In this document: in pieces, positions 31,004 through 40,105 of the stretch
Layout of the letters: each line of letters opens with the position of its first letter
Numbering within the stretch: the stretch's first letter is position 1
Source of the DNA: Thermithiobacillus plumbiphilus
Lineage (GTDB): Bacteria; Pseudomonadota; Gammaproteobacteria; Acidithiobacillales; Thermithiobacillaceae
Direction: 5' to 3'
Assembly: GCF_038070005.1 (NCBI RefSeq)
Contig: NZ_JBBPCO010000003.1
Span: 62,001 to 126,000, forward strand
DNA length: 64,000 nt
The notes under the pieces: model-generated
The model's database searches: none
The model's input: the letters and a program-made list of their open reading frames with translations, nothing else
What the model was told of the DNA's origin: nothing
Translations under genes and position numbers: made by a program

Positions 31004-32098
31004 CTAACAGCAGCCCAACTTTTTCCTAAGCAAATCTTGGGCATCAGCAGAATCTTTTCTCAATCCCTCAATCACATTAAGATTAACAATGCGTTTTTCA
31101 TTCAATCTATCTAGTGACAATTCAGAACCACCCAATTCTTCAATATCAACATACTGATAACCCAAAAACTGCATATCACCGATATGAGGCGATCGAACGA
31201 TGGGAACCACTCCATAACTCATGTATTCCACCATCTTCGTTGGCATAGCAACACGATTTATATCTATATCGTCCCTTAGAACGAAACCCAAACTCATCTT
31301 TCCGTATTTCTCAATCAACTCTGAACGCGAAACAGAACACAATTCAATAACCGAACACAACCCTCTATTCCCTATCAACTTTTCAAAATATGTTATTGCA
31401 GCAGGCGGCACAAAGTAATGGAACCGAAAAAAGCCAACCCTCGAAGTAACAATTTTTTTTGTTATATCTAGCATCAGCTCAACATTTTGCCATTTTTGGC
31501 ATCCACCTGCATAAATAATGTTCATATCACTTTCTGAGCGAGATCCAGTATAGATACCCGCCACCTCAGGCTTTTCAATTGAAAAATCAATTATAGGTAC
31601 GTGTAGCATTTTGTTTTCCAATCCATCGCATTCATATTTTCTATTAAAGTGCCGCGACATTGCTGTAGTCACTGTAATAAGCGTATCCGAATAATTAACA
31701 ACTCGCTGCTCAATTTTGCCATACATTGCTGACAAGCTCTTTCGACCCATATAGCAAAGCTCTTCAGGCACTATGCCGTGCATATCAGTTACAATTTTTT
31801 CCCCATGGCTTTTATAATAAGAATATACTTTTAACGCATTGTACACAGAATGCACATAAATCAAATCTGAGTCTTTAATAACTTTATTTATTAGCGCGGC
31901 GTGACGAAACACATTTAAATGTAGTACGCGTGTATTGGCATTTGGAGTGCTCTCCGAGGCAAGCCAATTGCGCTTAAAGGATAAATCCAGGTATGTTCGG
32001 TTAGAGTCTGATACAAGAGCATCTATCGCCTTAACGCGCTGCATCATACCATCACGCTCATTCTCCGGCGTGGGATATTGCGAAACAAAAGTAATCAC
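31004..32098 (-). CDS. Glycosyltransferase, GT4-like
   Basis: Protein of 364 residues with a GT-B layout. The N-terminal half includes the D-M-H-G-I-V-P-E-E acceptor-side motif, and the second half has Y-A-G-G-C-Q-K-W and P-T-K-M-V-E-Y-M-S-Y-G-V-V-P nucleotide-sugar motifs. It overlaps wecB by 4 bases. Donor unknown. Confidence 0.75.
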   Translation of the reverse strand: MITFVSQYPTPENERDGMMQRVKAIDALVSDSNRTYLDLSFKRNWLASESTPNANTRVLHLNVFRHAALINKVIKDSDLIYVHSVYNALKVYSYYKSHGEKIVTDMHGIVPEELCYMGRKSLSAMYGKIEQRVVNYSDTLITVTTAMSRHFNRKYECDGLENKMLHVPIIDFSIEKPEVAGIYTGSRSESDMNIIYAGGCQKWQNVELMLDITKKIVTSRVGFFRFHYFVPPAAITYFEKLIGNRGLCSVIELCSVSRSELIEKYGKMSLGFVLRDDIDINRVAMPTKMVEYMSYGVVPIVRSPHIGDMQFLGYQYVDIEELGGSELSLDRLNEKRIVNLNVIEGLRKDSADAQDLLRKKLGCC

Positions 32099-33231
32099 AA
32101 CTCAGCCTCATTTATTACATTAACAATTTTAAACGCAGCTCTGCCATCGCCGTATAGTTTGGCATCTTCCTTGACCAAACAATTACCAATATCCGAATTT
32201 AATATTTTGTTTGCTTCTGTTACAATTTTTTTCCTATTCGTTCCTACAAGCTTTACTAGACCTGTAGACAATGCCTCTGGTCTTTCTGTCATATCTCTCA
32301 TAACCAATACCCGTTTTCCTAAAGACGGAGCCTCTTCTTGAATGCCACCAGAATCTGTTATTATTAAGCAACTCTTAGCCATAAGATATACAAATTGGGA
32401 ATACTCAAGTGGGTCAACTAAGTGCACGTTAGTAACTTCTTTTAGCAAGTCGTAAACAGGTTTTCTAACATTTTCATTCATATGCACAGGATATATAATA
32501 TGAACATCAGGGTTGCTTTGTGCTATTTCCTTCAATGCTTCACAGATATTGATGAAGCCAGCGCCGAAATTCTCCCTTCTATGTCCAGTAACCAAAACTA
32601 TCTTCTCACTACTCTCTACCACTTCAGCGCTCCGCCCCAATGCAGATGAAAAAACGCTCTGAGGCAACATCATTACCCTGTTTCTCGCCCAAAATAGTGC
32701 ATCGATAACCGTGTTTCCAGTTACAAATATTCTGCTTTCCGGGATTCCCTCAAAAATTAAATTTTGCTTACTTGTTGCAGTCGGAGCAAAATGAAAGTCT
32801 GCCAGTCTAGCTGTTAACTGCCTATTCGCCTCTTCAGGAAATGGGGCCTTCAGATTTCTTGTCCTCAAGCCAGCCTCTATATGCCCAACTTTAATACCTG
32901 CATAAAATGCTGCAAGTGCAGCAGCAAAACTTGTGCTAGTATCTCCGTGTACCAATACTATATCTGGTTCCACTTGTTTGAGAACACCCCTAATACCTAG
33001 CAATACACCCGAAGTAACATCATACAAATCTTGACCCTTCTTCATTATATTAAGGTCAAAATCAGGCATGATTTGAAAAAAATCCAACACCTGATCTAGC
33101 ATTTCTCTATGCTGCGCTGTAACACAGACAAAGGATGAGAACTCATCAGCCCGCCGAGCCAGCTCTCTGATTATAGGCGCCATTTTTATTGCTTCAGGTC
33201 GCGTTCCAAATACTGTTAACACTTTCTTCAT
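32095..33231 (-). CDS. wecB: UDP-N-acetylglucosamine 2-epimerase (non-hydrolysing)
   Basis: Interconverts UDP-GlcNAc and UDP-ManNAc. The 378 residues carry GTRPEAIKMAP, V-H-G-D-T, E-A-G-L-R, GHRREN and D-S-G-G-I-Q-E-E, all family signatures. No wecC (ManNAcA dehydrogenase) is in the window, so ManNAc itself may be used or wecC lies elsewhere. Overlaps neighbours on both sides by 4 bases. Confidence 0.95.
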   Translation of the reverse strand: MKKVLTVFGTRPEAIKMAPIIRELARRADEFSSFVCVTAQHREMLDQVLDFFQIMPDFDLNIMKKGQDLYDVTSGVLLGIRGVLKQVEPDIVLVHGDTSTSFAAALAAFYAGIKVGHIEAGLRTRNLKAPFPEEANRQLTARLADFHFAPTATSKQNLIFEGIPESRIFVTGNTVIDALFWARNRVMMLPQSVFSSALGRSAEVVESSEKIVLVTGHRRENFGAGFINICEALKEIAQSNPDVHIIYPVHMNENVRKPVYDLLKEVTNVHLVDPLEYSQFVYLMAKSCLIITDSGGIQEEAPSLGKRVLVMRDMTERPEALSTGLVKLVGTNRKKIVTEANKILNSDIGNCLVKEDAKLYGDGRAAFKIVNVINEAEL

Positions 33232-34430
33232 GGCTTGATCCTGAATAACTTCTTTTGAGCCATGGTCAAATATTCACGAGCGCTTCTCAAAAATTGCGGG
33301 ACAAAAGCTCGCCAGCCTAGCAATTGCCATTCCAATGCTAACCGTTTATTCCGCACATAAGTACACTCCCTTTCGGCTTCTAATAAATCCAGATAAGCTT
33401 CCCCCATCTTCTCAATAGAAAAAAGCCCTTCAACTCGAGACATCGCTGCCGAGCTCATTTTTAACCATTGATCTGTGTCATCGTATAATTCTTTAATTAA
33501 GGAGACATACTGGTTTATCTCGTTATCTTCTACTAAGAAGCCACTAATCCCGTGAGCTATGGTCACATCTGTGACATCTGCTATATAGTTAGCAACAGGA
33601 ACACATCCAGCTGCTTGCGCCTCAATTGCCACTAGGCCAAATCCTTCATAGTGAGATGGCATAAGCAACACGTGATGACGACTTAAACATCGCAACACAG
33701 CTTCATACGACCGAGAACCCACAAGCTTTACAATTGATTCCAACCCAGACTCTCGAACCCGGCTCTGCAAGGCTTCAAGGTCCCCGCCTTCGCCTACAAC
33801 AGTTAACTCAACCTTTATTCCCTCTTTTATGCAACCTTTTACTATATCTACTAAATAAAATACTCCTTTTTGGTGATGCTGAACTCTACCTACATAAATT
33901 AACTTCAGCGGCTCACCTTCCAGTCTCTTTAATCTAGAATTTGTTTTTGGGGCTTCCACTCCATGCCATATCTCATAAATGGGTGTTTCAGGAAAGTGAG
34001 CCTTAACGGCTTTGCACACCCTCCGACTTACACCAACCAAAAAGTTACAGGCTTGTCTATTTGCACAAGCAACCCTGTACACTTCTTTGTCATCGTTATG
34101 GATCACCGGAACCACTACCGTGTTGCTGGGCAGCAACTGAATCGCCGCCTGAGCATATTTTGCGTGATTTAAAATAATTGCATCATATGCGCCGCTTCGC
34201 AACCAACGACCTACTCTGATTGCATGAATTACAGGTGCAAAAGATTTCTCAACAGGCAAGCATTTAACCACCATCCCGCGACTGATTGCCAAATTAAACC
34301 AATCCCCTTCTTTTTCAGTTGCTAACAGATCAACACTACACCCCTGCTTTACAAAGTAATCACCTAATCTAAGGACGAAGGTTTCAACTCCTCCTGACAT
34401 TAAGTGCGGGACTACAAATGCTATTTTCAT
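33228..34430 (-). CDS. Family 4 glycosyltransferase
   Basis: GT-B retaining transferase of 400 residues: glycine-rich N-terminus (HLMSGGVETFVL), Y-V-G-R-V-Q-H-H-Q-K-G and the E-x7-E motif in P-S-H-Y-E-G-F-G-L-V-A-I-E. The last ~70 residues are basic and may contact the membrane. It is coupled to wecB. Confidence 0.88.
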   Translation of the reverse strand: MKIAFVVPHLMSGGVETFVLRLGDYFVKQGCSVDLLATEKEGDWFNLAISRGMVVKCLPVEKSFAPVIHAIRVGRWLRSGAYDAIILNHAKYAQAAIQLLPSNTVVVPVIHNDDKEVYRVACANRQACNFLVGVSRRVCKAVKAHFPETPIYEIWHGVEAPKTNSRLKRLEGEPLKLIYVGRVQHHQKGVFYLVDIVKGCIKEGIKVELTVVGEGGDLEALQSRVRESGLESIVKLVGSRSYEAVLRCLSRHHVLLMPSHYEGFGLVAIEAQAAGCVPVANYIADVTDVTIAHGISGFLVEDNEINQYVSLIKELYDDTDQWLKMSSAAMSRVEGLFSIEKMGEAYLDLLEAERECTYVRNKRLALEWQLLGWRAFVPQFLRSAREYLTMAQKKLFRIKP

Positions 34431-34438
34431 AGTCTGAT

Positions 34439-35257
34439 TTACAGTTCACTATTTGATGCACAGACCCAAAGTCCAAGCGGCTCATTTTTACGCCCCATTA
34501 TTCTACGCACCAACCACTTGGCAGCCTTTATAGAGTTGCGCGGTTTTGCATCTGACCATATTATGCCAGATGCAATGGATACCAATCCCGACTTTTCTAC
34601 TAAGGCTATAAGCGCCTTTTCCGTATAGAAACATAGATGAATTGGGGGATTCCAATCCCTATGCGTTGAGTTCTGAACCTGCTCGCAGTGCCAATTCGGA
34701 ACTGTTAAGAAGACCTTTCCACCTGGCTTCAGCATCTTTTTACACGTATTCAAAAAAGATAAGGGGTTCACCAAATGCTCAACAACCTCGAATGAGGTTA
34801 TCACATCAAACTTAACATTTCGCGCTGCCATTTCTTCAATAGTACATTTCTCAAGCGCAAAATTGGCATAAGCATTACCAATTTCAACTGCTCTTGCGGA
34901 AATATCAATGCCTCTCACATTCCATCCCAAGCTGTGCGCTGCATGGCAAAAACGGCCGACTCCACAGCCCACATCTAATAAATTTTTCCCTTTGGGGTCT
35001 TTGAGGAGATTAAAAAATGGTTGGTAAGTTATTATTTCCGAAAAATATTTTTTATCTATTGTATTGTGCAGCATATTTACATGATTTACGACATACTCCT
35101 GAGTATCATAAATACTTGTGTAGCTGACTTCTACATTAAACGCATCAGGAGCGAAACGCAACGAGCAATCCTCACACTTGTATATACTGTAACCCCCCAA
35201 TTTTTTGGAGGTTTGAGTCGCTTCAAGATTACACATGGGGCAAAAAAAACGTTTCAC
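34439..35257 (-). CDS. Class I SAM methyltransferase with N-terminal zinc ribbon
   Basis: Protein of 272 residues. The first ~35 residues hold C-P-x-C and C-x2-C pairs (a zinc ribbon), followed by a Rossmann methyltransferase domain with L-D-V-G-C-G-V-G-R-F (motif I, about 95), F-E-V-V-E-H and K-P-G-G-K-V-F-L-T-V-P. Such proteins methylate sugars or cap polysaccharides in O-antigen loci. Exact target unknown. Confidence 0.85.
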   Translation of the reverse strand: MKRFFCPMCNLEATQTSKKLGGYSIYKCEDCSLRFAPDAFNVEVSYTSIYDTQEYVVNHVNMLHNTIDKKYFSEIITYQPFFNLLKDPKGKNLLDVGCGVGRFCHAAHSLGWNVRGIDISARAVEIGNAYANFALEKCTIEEMAARNVKFDVITSFEVVEHLVNPLSFLNTCKKMLKPGGKVFLTVPNWHCEQVQNSTHRDWNPPIHLCFYTEKALIALVEKSGLVSIASGIIWSDAKPRNSIKAAKWLVRRIMGRKNEPLGLWVCASNSEL

Positions 35258-35269
35258 AAGGTCACCATT

Positions 35270-36772
35270 CTAAGTGTTTACAGATGGTTGTTTATTGATG
35301 TTGACACGGATGTCGGACAAATAAAATACAGCTACTATCAAGGAAACGAGTGTAATTGGCGCAGCTACAAATGGTCTAATGCCTAGGGGAACAGCCAGAC
35401 AAGCCAAAGTTATAAGTATTGCGAACAGCAGCGCCTTAAATACCCGTCCCAACATCCCGGCCGGCAGTGTTGGCGCCATATATAGAAAGCCCCATACAGT
35501 CAAAATAACATATGAGAGAGCCATAGCAAACGCCAGTGCCTCCCCTCCCCATGTTGAGACCGTCATTGTCGCAAGTAACAAAAACATAGCTGCCCAAGAT
35601 AAATTTAGAAAGAATCCAAACCACATAACTCCCCGTGCCTCTATTGCTGGGCCTGTAGCAGCTCCAATGCACTGGACAAGTCCCGTAAATATTGCGCCAA
35701 TAAAAATATAAGAGCCAGCAACAAATCCGCTTCCATACATTTTCAGTATTGGACCTGATAAAAACATGAGCGCTGTTGCTACTGGAAAAGAAACGATCAC
35801 CATCATGCTTTGAGTGAGTGTTAGCGCCTTTTGGTAGTCGTTATCGTCCCGAGACGATACAGCAGCACTTAGAATTGGTAGCGACACCTGCATTATTATG
35901 CCTGGTATAAACAATATCAAATTTCGCCACTGGTTAGCCGCGTTAAACAGACCCATTTCGGCATATCCATTGGTTTGATTAACCAGAAGAGCAGTCCCAC
36001 CCCAGACCGCAATCCCAACTACCATGTTTGCCAGCAGAGCTGGAAAACTAAAATTTTTTAGGATATGTATCTCTTTGAAGCAGCCAGAAAATATTAGAGG
36101 AAATTCTAAACGCCTTATCTCTTTTCGCAACGCCGCATTTGTCATTATCCAGTTTACCATCTGCGACAAGGACATTCCCCAAACCGCACCAGATACGCCA
36201 TCCACAAGCGTCCCAATCAGCACTGCTGGCACAGTGATTATGGCCGAAATAAAATTTATTCTTGCTACTAAATGGAATGCTTCAAATCCAGCAATAGCGC
36301 CCGTTTGAGCTCCACTTAGGACACTGAAAAATAGCAATACAGCACCTATTCTTAGTAAGTCCGCAAGATCAGGCTCAGCCAAGGTATACTTAGCTATCCA
36401 TGGTGCACCCATATATAGTGCCGAGCTTATGAGCATAGCCATTGCGTACGCAAGTAGCTCTGTCATGGCAATTACCCGACCTGCTTTGAATGGATCTGAT
36501 GTTCGACATCGAGCCACATACCTTGTGGCTGTTTGCCCCAGCCCAAGACCCGCAAGTAGTCCTAGCATATTGACTGTTGTCTGGATGGCTCCCAGCTTAC
36601 CAAACTCTACTTGGCCTATAATCTTGGCTATTAGTATTGATGAAATCAGCACTGCGCCACGATATACCACGGTGCCCAAAAAGTTCCACGAGGAACCTCG
36701 CGCTAAGCGGTATCCGATCGGAGAAGAGATTAAACGTGTGTTCCATTTTCCAATAATTGATGCCAAGCTCAT
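35270..36772 (-). CDS. Polysaccharide flippase (Wzx/MATE-like)
   Basis: Hydrophobic protein of 500 residues with about 12-14 predicted spans. It starts with the typical R-G-S-S-W-N-F-L-G-T-V-V-Y-R-G and contains the G-L-G-L-G-Q-T-A-T-R-Y segment of the Wzx/PST family. It would move undecaprenyl-linked repeats across the inner membrane for the Wzy-like polymerase. First gene of the AT-rich run on the minus strand. Confidence 0.88.
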   Translation of the reverse strand: MSLASIIGKWNTRLISSPIGYRLARGSSWNFLGTVVYRGAVLISSILIAKIIGQVEFGKLGAIQTTVNMLGLLAGLGLGQTATRYVARCRTSDPFKAGRVIAMTELLAYAMAMLISSALYMGAPWIAKYTLAEPDLADLLRIGAVLLFFSVLSGAQTGAIAGFEAFHLVARINFISAIITVPAVLIGTLVDGVSGAVWGMSLSQMVNWIMTNAALRKEIRRLEFPLIFSGCFKEIHILKNFSFPALLANMVVGIAVWGGTALLVNQTNGYAEMGLFNAANQWRNLILFIPGIIMQVSLPILSAAVSSRDDNDYQKALTLTQSMMVIVSFPVATALMFLSGPILKMYGSGFVAGSYIFIGAIFTGLVQCIGAATGPAIEARGVMWFGFFLNLSWAAMFLLLATMTVSTWGGEALAFAMALSYVILTVWGFLYMAPTLPAGMLGRVFKALLFAILITLACLAVPLGIRPFVAAPITLVSLIVAVFYLSDIRVNINKQPSVNT

Positions 36773-36899
36773 GCTTGCTCTTTATACCAGTCGCATCTTA
36801 GATGCATCTTTTGTTTGTGTCCTTGCTGAAAAGCGGCTCTAGGGCCTTCTGCGCTTTGCAACATGGAACTAGGAAAGCACATCCACTCGCGATATTGCC

Positions 36900-37230
36900 T
36901 CAGGCGTACTGGTGCTTAAACCAGCTCTGATTGCTCCCGTCCATCACCGCCCGCTAGCAAGGCTCATGGGCCAGGAACCAGTTGATGGTCTTGCGGATGC
37001 CGGTCTCAAAACTCTCCTGCGGCGCATAACCGAGCTCGGACACGATCTTGTGGGCGTCGAAGGCGTAGCGGCGGTCGTGGCCGGGGCGGTCCTTGACGTA
37101 GGTGATGAGGTCAGCGGCGCTTTGGCCCCGCGCGGCAGGCGCGTTGCCGCGGGCGGGTCTACCACGTAGAGCCAGTCGCGGATGTTCATGCCGCCGCCGT
37201 AGATGGGGCCGGAGCTTATCTTGGGGATCA
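36900..37230 (-). pseudogene. rfbB: Decayed 3' remnant of an rfbB (dTDP-glucose 4,6-dehydratase) gene
   Basis: The minus strand matches the intact RfbB (44385-45482) in two pieces in different frames: [13 protein letters not shown], then [15 protein letters not shown] through W-F-L-A-H-E-P. About 110 bases between them are missing. A stop replaces the W-W codon pair (C-stop), after which R-A-V-M-D-G-S and the K-H-Q-Y-A terminus can still be read to a stop at 36900. It is the left border of the toxin-antitoxin island. Confidence 0.85.
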
Positions 37231-37233
37231 TGC

Positions 37234-37686
37234 TTATTGCCCTTGGGCTTCTCGTTCCGGATGAACACCGCATTGCGCGACCTCAGCCCGTAGCCGCGCG
37301 ATCTCTTCCCTGAGCGCATCATATTCTCCCATCTTGCGCTGCAGAAAGCTCACAGTGACCCGGGCCTTCTCCTCGATACCGCTGGGGGTCAGTAGATAGG
37401 CGTAGGTGGCGCGCTTTTGGGGATTGCGACGGAAGTTGCCGGCCTTGATCCAACCCTTGTTTATGAGAGCCTTGAGGCAGTAGTTGGTCTTGCCGAGGCT
37501 GATACCGAGCTTGTGGGCGAGTTCGCGCTGGGAGATGTTCGGGTGCTCGTTGAGCAGGCGCAGGAGCTGGTAGCGGGTGGCGTCGTCCAGAACGGCGGAC
37601 ACAGCGGCGGCTTGACCCGGCCCGTGATGCGGGCTGACTTCCAGTGATGTGGGGTGTTGCTGTGTGCTGGGCATAGCGACGTTCAT
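37234..37686 (-). CDS. MarR-family EPS-associated transcriptional regulator
   Basis: Winged-helix protein of 150 residues. Core [28 protein letters not shown] and [11 protein letters not shown] match the regulator family found in exopolysaccharide/EpsH-type loci. A C-terminal coiled coil (from about residue 110) is likely for dimerisation. It probably controls genes of this polysaccharide region. Start at 37686 or the ATG at 37674; neither has a clear ribosome binding site. Confidence 0.85.
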   Translation of the reverse strand: MNVAMPSTQQHPTSLEVSPHHGPGQAAAVSAVLDDATRYQLLRLLNEHPNISQRELAHKLGISLGKTNYCLKALINKGWIKAGNFRRNPQKRATYAYLLTPSGIEEKARVTVSFLQRKMGEYDALREEIARLRAEVAQCGVHPEREAQGQ

Positions 37687-37770
37687 CCGGTGAACATCGC
37701 GGTATTTAAACAGCTTGGGGCGGTGGCGTCAACCAGAGTAGGACCTTTGGCGGGTTAGTGTTTGTGGACG

Positions 37771-37814
37771 GAGCGCGGATGGTGTCGATCTGGTCGGGGG
37801 TCAAGCGCATGGGG
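37771..37814 (-). repeat. R1: orphan copy of the MNT gene start
   Basis: Reads on the minus strand from a GGGG-ATG at 37810 into M-R-L-T-P-D-Q-I-D-T-I-R, then diverges after CGCGCTCC. It lies 32 bases past the stop of the HEPN copy 1 pseudogene. The rest of the 157-base gap 37687-37842 shows no gene. It shares its breakpoint with R8 (43655-43698). Confidence 0.8.
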
Positions 37815-37842
37815 AGTAGTTCGCCCGATAAAAATATGGTGT

Positions 37843-38324
37843 TCATGTAACCCAGCCTCGCCGTTCGATCTCAAGGATCATGTTGTTGGCCGCAGACATG
37901 ATCCTTGGTGCGAATTCATGACCCGTCTGTAGCGCGCTGGCAAGCACTCTCAGATCTTCCACATATTCATGCACCATCTGGTTCCGCAGCTTGCGCAGGG
38001 TCATCCACTCATCAGCGGAGCCAATAGCCCCAGGCGCTCGGCCCGGTCGAGGTTGTCGATAGCGGCTCCAGGCGTTTCTCCCAGTGCGGTCAGAAGTACA
38101 GGGAGCAATTTGTCGCCAAGGGTGTCCTGCAGCCGGGCGAAGCGGCTGACGAAGGCCTCTACCCGTTCCGCCAGATCGGGGTTGGTTTCGAGTTGCTGGG
38201 CACGCTCCAGGGTGAAGGGCTCCGCAAACAGACGCTGATCCGTGCTCGCGAGATGCTGACATTCCTTGCGCACCACGCGCGTGAGGAATTGCAGACGCAA
38301 GGCGATCTTTGGGTCGAGCTTCAC
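37843..38324 (-). pseudogene. Frameshifted HEPN toxin (HepT-like), copy 1
   Basis: Near-identical to the intact HEPN copy 2 at 42139-42654, but one base is missing near 38026 (AATAGC on the plus strand where copy 2 has AATCAGC). Translation from 38324 runs 107 residues and stops soon after the shift. The downstream frame still encodes the RNase motif R-N-Q-M-V-H-E-Y (R-x4-H-x-Y). The catalytic part is therefore cut off from the start unless frameshifting occurs. It overlaps MNT A by 4 bases. Confidence 0.85.
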
Positions 38325-38620
38325 AAGACTCGCCCTTCGGTGAAGGCGATCTCGTGGATGGGCAGGCGCCTGAGATTGGGCGCGGCGAGCAGCACGTCCA
38401 CCTTGCGGCCGTGCATCCGGCGGGAGATTCTGGCGGAAAGACGCGCCGCCAGCAGTGCGGGATTGTCGATGGGCTCGGATGATTCGAGCATGAGGTCGAT
38501 GTCACCGCCGCGGGCTTGGTCATCCAGCCGCGAACCGAAGAGCCAGACGCGCGCCTCGGGACCGAAGGTCTCGCGGGCGGTGGCACGGATGGTGTCGATC
38601 TGCTCGGGGCTCAGGCGCAT
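38321..38620 (-). CDS. Minimal nucleotidyltransferase antitoxin MNT A
   Basis: Protein of 99 residues. The MNT core is G29-S30 then D40-x-D42 (GS-x9-DxD), with a third acidic residue in K-V-D-V-L-L. MntA-type proteins neutralise HEPN toxins by adding AMP to the tyrosine of the R-x4-H-x-Y motif. Residues 1-43 are almost identical to MNT B, C and D; the C-terminal half matches D only (one difference after residue 44). Its start carries repeat R2. The cognate HEPN copy 1 is frameshifted, so this antitoxin may be orphaned. Confidence 0.85.
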   Translation of the reverse strand: MRLSPEQIDTIRATARETFGPEARVWLFGSRLDDQARGGDIDLMLESSEPIDNPALLAARLSARISRRMHGRKVDVLLAAPNLRRLPIHEIAFTEGRVL

Positions 38621-38627
38621 GGGGGAT

Positions 38628-38942
38628 CTACTTTTCAGGACCGGGAAAGTCGGTCATCCCTTCGATGAGAATGAGCGTCGGTAAGTCTGCTTCTTTCAGA
38701 TCCATGCGTTGGGCGGCGAAGGTTCGGACGCGGTTATAGGTATCGAGAAAAAGCAGACTGTATTCCCGCGCCAGATTGATGTCGGCCAATTCTGGGCGCT
38801 GCTCCAGAGCTCTCACCCAGGCGGCATTGACCGGCTGGGAGAACACACGGCCCAGGCTGTAGGCCAGGTGTTTGCCTTCGTGCCGAACCAGTCCGAGCGT
38901 GTCGAGAAAGCGGGTTCGCGGCAGGAGCTCTTCGGTACTCAT
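38628..38942 (-). CDS. Partner of MNT B, possible divergent HEPN protein
   Basis: Protein of 104 residues that starts inside the MNT B stop (ATGA). I do not recognise a family. Its first half aligns loosely with HEPN copy 2 (F-L at the start, H-L-A, a F-x-x-P pair, then L-E-x-x-P-x-L-A). It ends before the position of the R-x4-H-x-Y RNase motif, which it lacks. Helical by composition. By position it should be the toxin or effector regulated by MNT B; function unproven. Confidence 0.6.
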   Translation of the reverse strand: MSTEELLPRTRFLDTLGLVRHEGKHLAYSLGRVFSQPVNAAWVRALEQRPELADINLAREYSLLFLDTYNRVRTFAAQRMDLKEADLPTLILIEGMTDFPGPEK

Positions 38943-39238
38943 AAGGGAACACCCTCATATAAAGCGCGTTCGTGAATCGGCTGGCGCGGCACGCAGGGGT
39001 CGAGTACCAGGGCATCGATGGGCTGGTCACCCATGCGTAGCTGCAAGCGGGCCACAAAGCGTAGCCGCTTGCGTTCCCGATCCGGAATGTTGGTATCGGA
39101 AGAAATCAGTAGGTCGAGATCCCCGCCCCTGAGATGGTCATCCAGCCGCGAGCCGAAGAGCCAGACGCGGGCCTCTGGGCCGAAGGCCTCGCAGGCGGTG
39201 GCGCGGATGGTGGCGATCTGCTCGGGGGTCAGGCGCAT
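38939..39238 (-). CDS. Minimal nucleotidyltransferase MNT B
   Basis: Protein of 99 residues with the constant head (residues 1-43, GS-x9-DLD core) but a C-terminal half unlike MNT A, C and D (P-D-R-E-R-K-R-L-R-F-V-A-R-L-Q). The last lines Q-P-I-H-E-R-A-L-Y-E-G recall A/D (L-P-I-H-E-I-A-F-T-E-G), so the fold is shared. Start repeat is R3. It is first in a four-gene run B, partner, MNT A, HEPN copy 1, and divergent from vapB. Confidence 0.85.
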   Translation of the reverse strand: MRLTPEQIATIRATACEAFGPEARVWLFGSRLDDHLRGGDLDLLISSDTNIPDRERKRLRFVARLQLRMGDQPIDALVLDPCVPRQPIHERALYEGVPL

Positions 39239-39330
39239 GGGGGAATGTCTCGCTATATGATTTTATGATTGAAACAGGCCGGCAGATATGGGTCAAGAAG
39301 ATTGCACAAGCCCCCATTCGATATATCATA

Positions 39331-39344
39331 TTGATACATATCAA
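39331..39344. promoter_or_regulatory. Inverted repeat upstream of vapB, candidate VapBC operator
   Basis: TTGATA-CA-TATCAA, a perfect repeat with 6-base arms, ends 13 bases before the vapB ATG, overlapping an AT-rich promoter-like stretch. VapB antitoxins usually bind such sites and repress their own operon. The 119-base gap also has to hold the promoter of divergent MNT B. Confidence 0.5.
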
Positions 39345-39357
39345 TGGAGGTTTTTGC

Positions 39358-39603
39358 ATGGATATCGCAAAGGTGTTCTGGACTGGCCGGTCACAAGCAG
39401 TCAGGTTGCCCAAGGATTTCCGCTTCGATGCGGATACTGTACGCATTCGTCGCCATGGGAACGCGGTGATTCTGGAGCCGATCGCGAAAGATTGGGCCTG
39501 GCTGGATGCCATCATTGGCAGCCTGGATGCCGATTTCGTGCAGGCTGCGGGCGAGCAGCCCGATCCGCAGGACCGCCCGGGGCTGGATTCGCTGTTCCGA
39601 TGA
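39358..39603 (+). CDS. vapB: VapB-type antitoxin (AbrB/SpoVT fold)
   Basis: Antitoxin of 81 residues with an N-terminal swapped-hairpin DNA-binding domain (K-V-F-W-T-G-R-S-Q-A-V-R-L-P, then V-R-I-R-R-H-G-N-A-V-I-L-E-P). The C-terminal tail would wrap VapC. The ATG at 39358 has a GGAGG site; longer frames upstream lack one. Coupled to vapC by ATGA. Confidence 0.9.
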   Translation: MDIAKVFWTGRSQAVRLPKDFRFDADTVRIRRHGNAVILEPIAKDWAWLDAIIGSLDADFVQAAGEQPDPQDRPGLDSLFR

Positions 39604-39998
39604 GCCACTATCTGCTCGACACCAATGTCATCATTGCCTTGTTGAAGGATCGCGACTCACCTCCCTCGCGGCGCGCGCGCCAGCACCAACCCAGCGAAAT
39701 CTGCATTTCTTCGATTGTCCTGCATGAACTCTTCTATGGTGCCTTCAAGAGCCAGCGCGCGGCACGCAATGTCGCCCTGGTCGAGAGCCTGCGCTTCGAA
39801 GTGCTGGACTTCGACCCGGAAGATGCGCGGCAGGCCGGCGAGATCCGGGCCATTCTCGCCTTGGGTGGAACACCGATCGGGCCGTATGACGTTTTGATTG
39901 CAGGCCAGGCGAAGGCGCGAGATTTGATTCTGGTGACGCACAATACCGCTGAGTTTGGGCAGGTGCCGGGCTTGCGTATCGAGGATTGGGAGGGCTGA
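39600..39998 (+). CDS. vapC: VapC-type PIN-domain toxin
   Basis: PIN-domain RNase of 132 residues. The acidic residues of the active site appear in LLDTNVII (D7), HELFYGAF (E), P-Y-D-V-L-I-A (D) and L-V-T-H-N-T-A-E-F. VapC enzymes of this type cut initiator tRNA or other RNAs. Co-translated with vapB and, with the RHH/RelE pair that follows, one of two plus-strand modules in an otherwise minus-strand array. Confidence 0.92.
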   Translation: MSHYLLDTNVIIALLKDRDSPPSRRARQHQPSEICISSIVLHELFYGAFKSQRAARNVALVESLRFEVLDFDPEDARQAGEIRAILALGGTPIGPYDVLIAGQAKARDLILVTHNTAEFGQVPGLRIEDWEG

Positions 39999-40076
39999 GC
40001 AGTCCGTCAGACCGGGGTCGGTTTCGAGTAGGCGGTGCGGATGTCTGTTGCAACTTGCTTCAGCCTGCGCGATACT

Positions 40077-40085
40077 TGTATTACA
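40077..40085. promoter_or_regulatory. Short palindrome upstream of the RelB-like gene
   Basis: TGTA-T-TACA lies 20 bases before the antitoxin ATG, in the 107-base gap after vapC. Ribbon-helix-helix antitoxins usually bind short sites of this kind to autoregulate. Chance occurrence is not excluded. Confidence 0.3.
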
Positions 40086-40105
40086 TAGTTTCATGAGGAG
40101 GCAAT

